A DNA stretch of 64,000 nt from Pseudoroseomonas cervicalis (GTDB lineage Bacteria > Pseudomonadota > Alphaproteobacteria > Acetobacterales > Acetobacteraceae): contig NZ_JAUTAJ010000002.1 of NCBI RefSeq assembly GCF_030818485.1, positions 248,001 through 312,000 of the forward strand. Direction: 5' to 3'. A program made the position numbers and the translations under genes. A model generated the notes under the pieces. The model worked only from the letters and a program-made list of their open reading frames with translations. It was not told where the DNA came from and searched no databases. Shown piece after piece: positions 57,028-64,000 of this stretch (position 1 is the first letter of the stretch; every line of letters starts with the position of its first letter).

Positions 57028-58779
57028 TCAGGCCGCCTGGCTGCTATCCTCGGCCGGCAGCGGCCGGCGCTCGGCGCTGAGCGGGATCTCGATGTCGCAG
57101 ACCAGCCCGCTCTCCGGCCAGGAGAGCAGCAGGCTGCCGCCGAGCTGGCCGCGCACCACCGAGACCAGCACGCGCGAGCCGAAGCCGCGCCGCTGCGGCG
57201 GGCCCTTGGCGCGCGGCCCGCCCAGCTCGCGCCAGCGCAGCGCCAGCGTGTCGCCGGCGACGCCGTCGCGCGCCGTGCAGCGCCAGCACACCTCCACCCG
57301 GCCGCCCGGCTGCGACAGCGCGCCATGCTTCAGCGCATTCGTCGCCAGCTCATGCATCGCCATGGCCAGCGGCTGCGCCGCGGTGGGCGGCAGCAGCACC
57401 GGCGGCCCCTCCAGCTCGGCACGTGGGCCATGGATGTCGCCATCCAGCGCCACGAAGGGCGCCAGCTCGGCGCGCAGCAGCGCGGTCAGGCTGGCGCCGC
57501 GCCAGCGATCCTCGGCCAGAAGGGTCTGCACCCGGGCCAGGGCGGCCACCCGCCCCTCCACCGAGGCGGCATAGGCCACCGGATCGTCCTTCGGCGTCAG
57601 CCGCAGCGCCGCCTGCACCACCGCCAGGGCGTTCTTGCAGCGATGGTCCACCTCCCGCGCCAGCAGGCGCTGGCGGGCCTCGCTGGCCTGCAGCGCGGCG
57701 GTGCGCTGCGCCACACGCCGCTCCAGCCCGGCGTTCAGCTCATGCAGCGCCTGGCTGCGCCGCCGCACCAGCAGGCCGAGGCCGAGCAGCGCCGCCGCTG
57801 CCGCCACGGCGAAGGCGCCATAGACGAAAAGCCGGCCGCGCCAGGGCGCCAGCACCGCATCCCAGGGCACGCCATAGACCATCCGCACCGGGAAGCCTTG
57901 CAGCTTGCGCACCACCAGCAGCCGCTCGATCCCGTCGATGCGCGAGGCGATGCGCACCGCGACCCCCTCCGGCACAGCGGCGGTGAGCTGCGCCACCACC
58001 GGCGGCGGCGGCTGCTGCGGCACATTCTCGGGCAGCGCCGGGCGGCGCACCAGGATCACCCCATCCTCCCGCTGCAGCGAGACCACCACGTCGCGCCCCG
58101 GCACCGCGCGGTCCCAGAAGCTGGTGAAGGTGCTCTGCCGGATGCCGGCGGCGACGATGCCGAGGAAGCCGCCCTGCGCCGTGCTGCGGCGCTGGCTGTA
58201 GAACAGCACCGGCGAGCCATCGGCGCGGCTGCGCACCGGGGCGCCGAGATGCGGTTCCGACTGCGCCCGGCCGGCATGCCAGGCGAAGTATTCGCGGTCG
58301 GAGGCGTCGATGCCGGGGGGCGGCACGGGGCGGTCGCTCTCCACCAATGGCCGGCCGGCGGCGTCGAAGACGACGATGCCGAGCGCGCCGCGCGCCTGGC
58401 GCCGCAGCGCCGACAGGAAGCTGTGGTGCCGCTCCTGGTCGGCCAGGATCTCCGCCGGGGTCAGCGTGCCCAGCCATTGCTCGGCGGCGCCGAGCGCCAG
58501 GCGCTCGAATTGCAGCAGGTTCTCGGCATGGCCGCGCAGCGTCTCCGAGGTGCTGAGCAGGTCATGCCGCGCCGCCGCCACGGTCTGCTGGCGGTCATAG
58601 CCGGCCACCGCGCCGAACAGCAGCAGCGGCAGCACCAGGGAGGCGGCCAGCAACAGGTCGATGGCGTGCGGCCGGCGCCAGGAGGCGCCGCGCAGCGCGC
58701 CCCGCCGGCGGCGCCGTGCCACCTGGGGTGCCAGGCCCGGCCCGGCCGGGCCGCTCGCCGCCGAAATCTCACCAGCCAT
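57028..58779 (-). CDS. HWE/HisKA_2-type sensor histidine kinase with periplasmic sensor
   Basis: The 583-aa inner-membrane kinase has a transmembrane helix near 40-60 and a periplasmic dCACHE-like sensor (about 65-310, with DREYFAWHAGRAQSEPHLGAPV). A second helix lies near 318-340, and a short coil leads to the kinase core: phospho-acceptor His near residue 379 in REVDHRCKNALAVVQ, N-box HELATNALKHGALS, and the W-x-E block WRELGG. This HWE-type set suggests general-stress or light/chemical signalling. ATG 58779 has GGGGA six bases upstream. No response regulator gene adjoins it. Confidence 0.88.
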   Translation of the reverse strand: MAGEISAASGPAGPGLAPQVARRRRRGALRGASWRRPHAIDLLLAASLVLPLLLFGAVAGYDRQQTVAAARHDLLSTSETLRGHAENLLQFERLALGAAEQWLGTLTPAEILADQERHHSFLSALRRQARGALGIVVFDAAGRPLVESDRPVPPPGIDASDREYFAWHAGRAQSEPHLGAPVRSRADGSPVLFYSQRRSTAQGGFLGIVAAGIRQSTFTSFWDRAVPGRDVVVSLQREDGVILVRRPALPENVPQQPPPPVVAQLTAAVPEGVAVRIASRIDGIERLLVVRKLQGFPVRMVYGVPWDAVLAPWRGRLFVYGAFAVAAAAALLGLGLLVRRRSQALHELNAGLERRVAQRTAALQASEARQRLLAREVDHRCKNALAVVQAALRLTPKDDPVAYAASVEGRVAALARVQTLLAEDRWRGASLTALLRAELAPFVALDGDIHGPRAELEGPPVLLPPTAAQPLAMAMHELATNALKHGALSQPGGRVEVCWRCTARDGVAGDTLALRWRELGGPRAKGPPQRRGFGSRVLVSVVRGQLGGSLLLSWPESGLVCDIEIPLSAERRPLPAEDSSQAA

Positions 58780-58939
58780 GGTCATTCCCCACGGGCCGGC
58801 CGGCCTTCTGCCGGCGCCGCCCGCTGGACGGGTCCCGATTCACGGAACGGACACGGCTCAGGCTAGGCGGCGCGGCGGCGCCAGGGGAAGCAATGCGGTG
58901 CCGCAAATCGCGGCGGCGCGAGCGGGGCGGAAGACCGGC

Positions 58940-61306
58940 TCAGCCGGGCAGGCGGTCGGCCGGCAGCTCGATGCGCACCAACAGCCCCTCGGGCCGGCTC
59001 CAGTCGAGGCTGAGCTGGCCGCCCAGCTGGCCGCACAGCGTCTGCCGCACCAGGGTGGTGCCGAAGCCCTGTCGCGCCGGCGGCCCGGAGACCGGCGGCC
59101 CGCCGCTTTCCACCCAGCGCAGCCGCAGCAGGCCGGGCGGCACCTCCCAGGCGATCGCCACCCGTCCCTGCGGGCGCGACAACGCGCCGTGGCGCGCCGC
59201 GTTGGTGGCCAGCTCGTGCAGCGCCAGGGCCAGGGCGGCGGCGGCGGCCGGGCCGATCTCCACCGCCGGCCCGGACAGCCGCACCCGGCCCTCGCCGGCC
59301 TCCGCCCCCATCCCTGGCCCCGTCCCTGGCGCCGTCTCCGGCCCCGTCACCGCCGCGGCCTCCGCCGCCGGCCCGGCCGGGCCGGCCGGCACCGGCGGGG
59401 CGGTGCCGAAGGGGCCGAGCACCGCCTGCACCAGCAAATCCAGCCGGGTCGGGCGCAGGCCGCGCGCCACGCCGCTGCCGGCGGCCTCGCGCACCAGGTC
59501 ATGCGCGGCGCCCAGCGCCCGCACCCGGCCGCGCAGCGTCGCCGCCATCGAGGCGGTGTCGGCGGCGGTGCGGGCGGTGAACTGCACCAGGCTGTCGAAG
59601 ACGGCGAACTGGTTCTTCACCCGGTGGTCCAGCTCGCGCACCAGCAGCTCGAGCGCCCGCTCGGTGCGGCGGCGCTCGGTGACGTCCTCGACGATGCCGG
59701 CCTGGCGGTGGGCGCCCCGCGGCATGCCGCAGGCGTCACGCAGCGGCGCGCCGCGCAGCGCCACCCAGCGCTCCGCCCCGTCATCGACGCGGCGGATGCG
59801 GCATTGCAGCTGCCATTCGGCGGCCTGCCGCCCGGCCTCGCGCAGCACCGCCAGCACCGCGCCGCGCTCCTCCGGCGCCACCTGGCGCAGGAGGCGGGCC
59901 GGGCTCCAGGGCGCGCCGGGGGCCAGGCCGAAGATCGCGTCATGCCGGGGCGAGCGCAGGCTGATGCCGGCCTCGGGGTCGTATTCCCAGGCGCCGATGC
60001 CGGCGCCCTCGGTCGCCAGGCGCAGCCGGGCGGCGCCGCGGTGCAGCGCCGCCTCGCGGCTGCGCACCGCCTGCACCAGGCCGGACAGGGCGGCGGAGAG
60101 CGCCGCCACCTCGCGCGGGCCGCCGACCGGCGGCAGGGGCGCCGCGGCCGGGTCGCGCTCCAGCGCCGCGGCGGCGCGGCCCAGCCGCGCCAGTGGCGCG
60201 CTGATGATGCCGGCCAGTTGCCAGCCCAGCAGCGCCGCCAGCGCCGCGGCCCCGAGCCCCCACAGCATCACCTCCCGCGCCAGGGCGCCGGCCGGGGCGA
60301 AGGCGGCGCCGGCCGGGCGGCGCACCAGCACCTGCCAGCCCAGGCCGGAGGTGCCGCGCCAGCCGCGGGTGGGGGCATAGCCCACCAGATAGCGCTCCGG
60401 CTCGCCGCGCGGCGACAGGCTCTGCTCCACCCGGCTGCCGCCGCGCCCGGCGGCCAGCTCGGCGGCGGCGCCCGGGGCCAGCGCCGGCAGCCGCGCCTGG
60501 CGCAGCGCGGGCGGGCCGATCAGCACCTGCCCCTCGGCCGAGAGCAGCAGCGCCTCCGCCCCCGGATGGCGCTGCAGCACGGTGGCCATCACATGCCGTT
60601 CGATATCCTCGGCCCATTCCCAGTAGAGATGCGCCGCCAGCACGCCGCGCAGCTTGCCGGCCTCGTCCACCACCGGGGCGGCGACATCGACGAAGCGCGC
60701 CGGATTCTCGGCCGAGCGGCCGAGCAGCGGGCTCATCAGGATGGCGTCGTGCACATCGACCAGCAGCGGCCCGTCGCGGGCGGCGCGGAAATAGTCGCGA
60801 TGCGCGACGTCGCTGCCCTCCAGCACGCCGCGGCTGGTCTCCAGCACCCGCCCCTCGGCGCTGATGAACAGCAGGATGGCGTATTCGGGATAGGTGTGCT
60901 GCAGCCAGGCCAGCAGCTCGCGCCGCTGCGCCGGGCGGGATTCCGGGTCGCGCAGCGGCTCCAGCGTCGCCGCCATGCGGATCTCGCGCAGCCGGTCATG
61001 CAGGCCGCGATCCAGCAGGTCGGCGGTGCGCTCGGCGATGGCGGCCAGCTCGGCGCCGATATCGGCGCGCAGCCGGCGATTCGCCATCTCCCCCGCCGCC
61101 CAGGAGGAGGCCAGCGCGGCCAGCAGGCCGAGCCCGCCAAAGGCGGCGGCCAGCACGCTGCGCAGGCCGGGCCGCCAGGGAGGGGCGCCGGGCGGGCGGG
61201 GGGCGACGTTCGGCAGGGCCGGGGCGGCCTCCGTCACGGCCGGCCCTGGCCCCGCAGGCGCAGCGCCGGTGGCGGCCTGCGGGCGAGACGCGTCATTGCC
61301 ATCCAT
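58940..61306 (-). CDS. HWE-type sensor histidine kinase with dCACHE, HAMP and PAS domains
   Basis: The 788-aa kinase has a helix near 48-70, a large periplasmic dCACHE sensor (about 75-340, with HRDYFRAARDGPLLVDVH), and a second helix near 345-365. A HAMP linker (ISAPLARLGRAAAALERDP), a PAS domain (about 435-545) and the kinase core follow: RELDHRVKNQFAVFDSLVQF with the acceptor His, HELATNAARHGALS, RWVESGG. The order matches the kinase gene downstream of it on the same strand, so the two may have arisen by duplication and divergence. Ligand and partner are unknown. Confidence 0.88.
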   Translation of the reverse strand: MDGNDASRPQAATGAAPAGPGPAVTEAAPALPNVAPRPPGAPPWRPGLRSVLAAAFGGLGLLAALASSWAAGEMANRRLRADIGAELAAIAERTADLLDRGLHDRLREIRMAATLEPLRDPESRPAQRRELLAWLQHTYPEYAILLFISAEGRVLETSRGVLEGSDVAHRDYFRAARDGPLLVDVHDAILMSPLLGRSAENPARFVDVAAPVVDEAGKLRGVLAAHLYWEWAEDIERHVMATVLQRHPGAEALLLSAEGQVLIGPPALRQARLPALAPGAAAELAAGRGGSRVEQSLSPRGEPERYLVGYAPTRGWRGTSGLGWQVLVRRPAGAAFAPAGALAREVMLWGLGAAALAALLGWQLAGIISAPLARLGRAAAALERDPAAAPLPPVGGPREVAALSAALSGLVQAVRSREAALHRGAARLRLATEGAGIGAWEYDPEAGISLRSPRHDAIFGLAPGAPWSPARLLRQVAPEERGAVLAVLREAGRQAAEWQLQCRIRRVDDGAERWVALRGAPLRDACGMPRGAHRQAGIVEDVTERRRTERALELLVRELDHRVKNQFAVFDSLVQFTARTAADTASMAATLRGRVRALGAAHDLVREAAGSGVARGLRPTRLDLLVQAVLGPFGTAPPVPAGPAGPAAEAAAVTGPETAPGTGPGMGAEAGEGRVRLSGPAVEIGPAAAAALALALHELATNAARHGALSRPQGRVAIAWEVPPGLLRLRWVESGGPPVSGPPARQGFGTTLVRQTLCGQLGGQLSLDWSRPEGLLVRIELPADRLPG

Positions 61307-61357
61307 GACCAGGGCCGCCGCGATGCTCCCTTCCCCGCCCGCGGCCGCGCCGGGGCC

Positions 61358-62377
61358 TCAGGTCACGACAATGTTGAACTGCCGAGCCACCGCCGTCCAG
61401 CTTGCGATCTGCTCGCGCATCAGCGCGGTGAAGTCGCTGCCCAGCACCGGCGTGCTGCGCGGCAGGGTCTGCAGCTCCTCCAGCCGCTGGCGCAGCTCGG
61501 GCCGCGCCATCAGGGCGGGGACCAGGCCGGTCAGCCGCTCGGCGATCGGCGCCGGCAGGTTGCGCGGCGCCGAGAGGCCGAGCCATTGCGCCGAGGTCAG
61601 CTGCGCGAAGCCCTGCTCGGCGAAGGTCGGCACATTCGGGAAGGCGGGCAGCCGCGCGGGGGAGGAGACGCCGAGGCAGCGCAGCGTGCCGTCCTTCATC
61701 ATCTGCACATTGGTGGTGATGGGGTCGAACATGCTCTCGATCTGCCCGGCCATCAGGTCCTGCAGCGCCGGGGCGCTGCCGCGATAGGGCACATGCTCCA
61801 GATTGGGCAGCCGCGCCTCATGCGACATCATGGCGCCCAGCAGATGCGGGGCGGAGCCGATGCCGGAGGAGCCGTAATGCACCGGCCGGCTGCGCGCCGC
61901 GGCCAGGTAGTCCTCCAGCGTGCGGAACGGACTGTCGGCGCGCACCATCAGGACGTTGGGCGCCTCGACCAGCATGCCGATATGGGTGAAGTCGGTGACC
62001 GGGTCGAAGGGCAGGCTCGGCATGGTGGCGGCCGAGAAGACATGCACCGAGGCGTGGCTGACCAGCAGCGTGTAGCCATCGGCCGGCTGCTTGGAGACAT
62101 AGTCGGTGCCGATGACGCCGCCGGCGCCGGCGCGGTTCTCCACCACCACCGTCTGGCCCAGCGCCTGGGAGAGCGCGGGCGCCATCAGCCGGCCGACCGT
62201 GTCGACCAGCCCGCCGGGCGGGAACTGGGCGATCAGGCGGATGGAGCCGCGGCTCGGCCAGGCGCCGGGCTGGGCGCCGGCCTGGGCGCGCGCCAGGCTG
62301 GGCGCGGCGAGGGGCGCCAGGGCGGCGGCGGCGAGGCCGAGCAGGTGGCGGCGCGGAACGGGGCGAAATTGCCTCAT
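61358..62377 (-). CDS. Tripartite tricarboxylate transporter substrate-binding protein (Bug/TctC family)
   Basis: The 339-aa precursor has a twin-arginine-like signal (PRRHLLGLAAAALAPL, cleavage near ARAQA) and Bug markers IRLIAQFPPGGLVDTVGR, QTVVVENRAGAGGVIG and HVPYRGSAPALQDLMAG. GGGAG lies seven bases before ATG 62377. It is the third orphan Bug protein in the window. It stands just upstream of, and in line with, the PAS-kinase gene. A sensor role for the pair is possible, but unproven. Confidence 0.88.
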   Translation of the reverse strand: MRQFRPVPRRHLLGLAAAALAPLAAPSLARAQAGAQPGAWPSRGSIRLIAQFPPGGLVDTVGRLMAPALSQALGQTVVVENRAGAGGVIGTDYVSKQPADGYTLLVSHASVHVFSAATMPSLPFDPVTDFTHIGMLVEAPNVLMVRADSPFRTLEDYLAAARSRPVHYGSSGIGSAPHLLGAMMSHEARLPNLEHVPYRGSAPALQDLMAGQIESMFDPITTNVQMMKDGTLRCLGVSSPARLPAFPNVPTFAEQGFAQLTSAQWLGLSAPRNLPAPIAERLTGLVPALMARPELRQRLEELQTLPRSTPVLGSDFTALMREQIASWTAVARQFNIVVT

Positions 62378-62594
62378 GTTAATGCTCCCAGCGGTCGAAG
62401 GCGGTGCTGTTGCCTGATTTTTCGGCGTCCTGCGCATGTGGCGGGCCACGGGCGCGGGAACCGTTGCGTCACAGCAATCAGCATGCCAATCGCCTGGGCA
62501 GCGCCGGCCGGCCGCTGGAGCGCGGCGCTGGGGCTTCCCAGATGCGGGGCGGGGAGGCTTCGCCCCTCGAGACGCCATCGGAAGGAAGGACGCC

Positions 62595-62828
62595 ATGACC
62601 CTGACTTCGAAGGACATCACCGCCATTCTGGGCCCGGTCGACGAGACCATGATGGCCGAGCTCCTGCGCAGCGGCGCCAGCCGCGAGGAGCTGGCCGAGG
62701 CCTGGGCCTGGGCGCAGAATGACGAGGCGCTGGTCAATGCCGGCCGCCCCTTGCCCTCGGGCCGGGTGGCGCAGCTGATGGCGCTGATCGCACCCGCCGA
62801 GGATGACGAGGCGGCGTCGCCCGGCTGA
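62595..62828 (+). CDS. Small 77-aa protein of unknown function
   Basis: The 77-aa acidic protein starts at ATG 62595 behind a strong AAGGAAGGA. It is predicted helical, with GPVDETMMAELLRSGASREELAEAWAWAQ followed by a short loop and an acidic tail, and has no signal peptide. I recognise no named family, though it looks like a conserved small cytosolic protein of this group. It stands alone, divergent from the Bug gene and followed by a hairpin. Confidence 0.68.
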   Translation: MTLTSKDITAILGPVDETMMAELLRSGASREELAEAWAWAQNDEALVNAGRPLPSGRVAQLMALIAPAEDDEAASPG

Positions 62829-62885
62829 GCCGGCGCCATAGCGGGGCCACAGAAAAGGCTGTTTCTGCGGCATTGATCGTCGGGC

Positions 62886-62920
62886 GGCCGGGCCGGGAAC
62901 GCATCCCGCCCGGCCGCGTT
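62886..62920 (+). terminator. GC hairpin after the 77-aa gene
   Basis: A 12-bp stem with one bulged base (62886-62898 with 62904-62915) and a 5-base loop lies 57 bases after the 77-aa gene. It has only a short GTT after it. It is a candidate terminator. Confidence 0.4.
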
Positions 62921-62982
62921 CAGGCCGGTGCGGCCGCCCGGCGGATGCGGGCGCCGCCGCCGGAGGAAGCCGAGGAGCCGCC

Positions 62983-63540
62983 ATGACCGACCGATCCGCC
63001 CTGCCCCGCCGCCTGCTGCCGCTGCTGGCCCTCGGCCTGGCCTGCGGCGCCGCCGCCCCGGCTGCCGCGCAGCCCTGGCCGGGCGAGGCGCAGCGCCAGC
63101 AGGAAGAGGAGCAGCGGCGCTGGGAGGAGATGCAGCGCCGCGCCGCCGAGGAAGGCCGCCGCCAGGAGGAGGAACAGCGCCGGCAATGGCGCGAGGGCCA
63201 GCGCCAGCAGGAGGAGGCCGAGCGCCAGCGGCAGGAGGCGGAGCGCCGCCGCTGGGAGGAAGGCCGCCGCCAGGACGAGGAGCGCCGGCGCCACGCGGCG
63301 GAGGCCGAGCGCCGCGAGCGCGAGCAATGGCACCGGCACCGCGAGGCGGCCGAGCGCCGGCAGGAGGAGGAACGGCGCCGCATGCTGGAGCGGCACCGCC
63401 AGGACAGCGAGCGGGCGCGGCAGGAGATCGAGCGGCAGCGGCAGCGCCAGGAGGTGGAGGCGCAGCGCCGCCAGGTGGAGCGCGAGCGCCGGCGCATCGA
63501 GGAGGAGCGGCGCCGCCTCGAGCAGCAGCGCCGCCACTGA
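62983..63540 (+). CDS. Secreted Arg/Glu/Gln-rich single-helix or coiled-coil protein
   Basis: The 185-aa precursor has a Sec signal peptide of about 28 residues (ending AAAQP). The rest is almost wholly Arg, Glu, Gln and Ala with Trp or His at intervals, for example RRWEEMQRRAAEEGRRQEEE. There is almost no proline after the first few mature residues, and imperfect repeats are visible. This fits a long coiled coil or a stable single alpha-helix. Low-complexity composition makes homology misleading. A structural periplasmic role is a guess. The opposite strand shows long false frames through it. Confidence 0.75.
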   Translation: MTDRSALPRRLLPLLALGLACGAAAPAAAQPWPGEAQRQQEEEQRRWEEMQRRAAEEGRRQEEEQRRQWREGQRQQEEAERQRQEAERRRWEEGRRQDEERRRHAAEAERREREQWHRHREAAERRQEEERRRMLERHRQDSERARQEIERQRQRQEVEAQRRQVERERRRIEEERRRLEQQRRH

Positions 63541-63550
63541 GGCCGAGCGG

Positions 63551-63597
63551 CCGGGCGCGGCGCCCGGTCAGGGGCGGCGGCGACGCCGCCCTGCCCC
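63551..63597 (+). terminator. Two GC hairpins after the helical-protein gene
   Basis: One hairpin (63551-63567) has a perfect 7-bp stem CCGGGCG/CGCCCGG with loop CGG. A second at 63571-63597 pairs GGGGC...GCCCC around GGCGG-CGACG-CCGCC. They probably end transcription of the gene stopping at 63540. Confidence 0.45.
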
Positions 63598-63645
63598 CGT
63601 CAGGCCGGGCATCGGCCGGGCCTGCCCTGCCCACCCGCCCCGGGC

Positions 63646-63717
63646 GGCGACAGCGTCGCCGCCCAACCGACAGCATCAAGCGGCGACAGCGTCGCCACCC
63701 AACCGAGAGAATCAGGC
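63646..63717. repeat. Two tandem 36-bp repeats
   Basis: Two head-to-tail 36-base units (63646-63681 and 63682-63717) differ at four positions. Each begins with the perfect dyad GGCGAC-AGC-GTCGCC. They lie in the gap between the helical-protein gene and the chemotaxis-receptor gene and run into the receptor stop codon. Confidence 0.75.
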
Positions 63718-64000
63718 GGCGCGGACGCCGGTGACGAAGCCGTCCACCGTCCGCGTCAGCTGCTCCGCCTGGCGCGACAGATCGGTGGCCGAGGCCAGCA
63801 CCTGGGTCGAGGCGGCGCCGGTATGGCTGGCGCCGCTGCTGACGGTGGCGATGTTCAGCGTCACCACCTCGGTCGCGCGCGCGGTCTGCTGCACGGTGCG
63901 GGCGATCTCGCTGGTGGCGGCGCTCTGCTCCTCCACCGCAGCGGCGATCGCCATGGTGATGCGGCTGACCTCCTCGATGGTGGCGGCGATGCCGCTGATG
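63712..64000 (-). CDS. Methyl-accepting chemotaxis protein, C-terminal end (partial)
   Basis: The frame is open from the right edge (N-terminal part outside the window) to the stop at 63712, leaving 95 residues. The helical signalling-domain end ITMAIAAAVEEQSAATSEIA with ARTVQQTARATEVVTLNI is typical of methyl-accepting chemotaxis receptors just after the hairpin tip. The EEQSAATSEIARTVQQT methylation-helix pattern is clear. The C-terminus lacks a CheR-tethering pentapeptide. The sensed ligand and membrane part are not visible. Confidence 0.88.
   Translation of the reverse strand, partial: ISGIAATIEEVSRITMAIAAAVEEQSAATSEIARTVQQTARATEVVTLNIATVSSGASHTGAASTQVLASATDLSRQAEQLTRTVDGFVTGVRAA

Noticed and set aside
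63571..63717. CRISPR-like array from the 36-bp repeats
   Set aside because: There are only two head-to-tail units, no spacers and no cas genes.
62928..63734. Pro/Gly-rich frames overlapping the helical-protein gene
   Set aside because: They are out-of-frame readings of repetitive GAG/CGC/CAG codons; only the 62983 frame has a signal peptide.

Overview
The window is GC-rich DNA with very tightly packed genes. Stop/start overlaps of the ATGA, GTGA and TGATG kind are frequent, and GTG or TTG starts are used. The gene content suggests an alphaproteobacterium, probably Acetobacteraceae (Roseomonas-like). The grounds are three orphan tripartite-tricarboxylate (Bug/TctC) solute-binding proteins, a type VI secretion cluster laid out like the Agrobacterium imp locus, HWE-type sensor kinases, and a LivKHMGF operon beside an aromatic ring-cleavage enzyme. 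The genus is inference.

Left part (1-15.8 kb): the 3' end of a gene with a TNT-type (tuberculosis necrotizing toxin) C-terminus is followed at once by a small unknown gene, a candidate immunity protein. Next comes a BtuFCD-like ABC importer on the minus strand, led by a clear cobalamin riboswitch. A small membrane protein, a gamma-glutamyltransferase divergent from a GntR/FadR regulator, a TctC-like binding protein, a GAF protein, a PRC-barrel protein, an M20 (AbgB-like) amidohydrolase, an HD-domain protein and a MarR-GNAT fusion follow. A Zn/Cd/Pb P-type ATPase lies divergent from its MerR regulator, with a textbook MerR operator between them.

Middle part (15.4-25.7 kb): a long minus-strand series holds an FAH-family hydrolase, a polysaccharide deacetylase, a TctC-like binding protein, an intradiol (hydroxyquinol/catechol) dioxygenase, a full branched-chain-amino-acid-type ABC importer, a 3-hydroxyisobutyrate-dehydrogenase-like enzyme and an NTF2-like protein. 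A divergent GntR/FCD regulator sits at its head. This looks like uptake and breakdown of an aromatic or carboxylated compound.

T6SS part (25.8-50 kb): three transcription units. On the minus strand tssA-B-C-C'-tagJ-E-F-G; on the plus strand clpV-hcp; on the minus strand vgrG-(DUF6931-like)-tagH-tssK-L-M-tagF-pppA. All core parts except the TssJ lipoprotein are present. TssF is interrupted by a one-base frameshift. PppA, TagF and the FHA protein TagH imply threonine-phosphorylation control, but no PpkA kinase is in the window.

Right part (49.6-64 kb): an unrecognised 197-aa protein, a periplasmic WD40-caspase protein, a glycine-zipper lipoprotein with a C-terminal SH3-like part, and an M48 metalloprotease follow the T6SS and may be accessory to it. 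Then come two HWE-type sensor kinases, a third TctC-like binding protein, a 77-aa protein, a secreted Arg/Glu/Gln-rich helical protein, and the C-terminal end of a methyl-accepting chemotaxis protein at the right edge. No tRNA, rRNA, CRISPR array, transposase or insertion sequence was seen.
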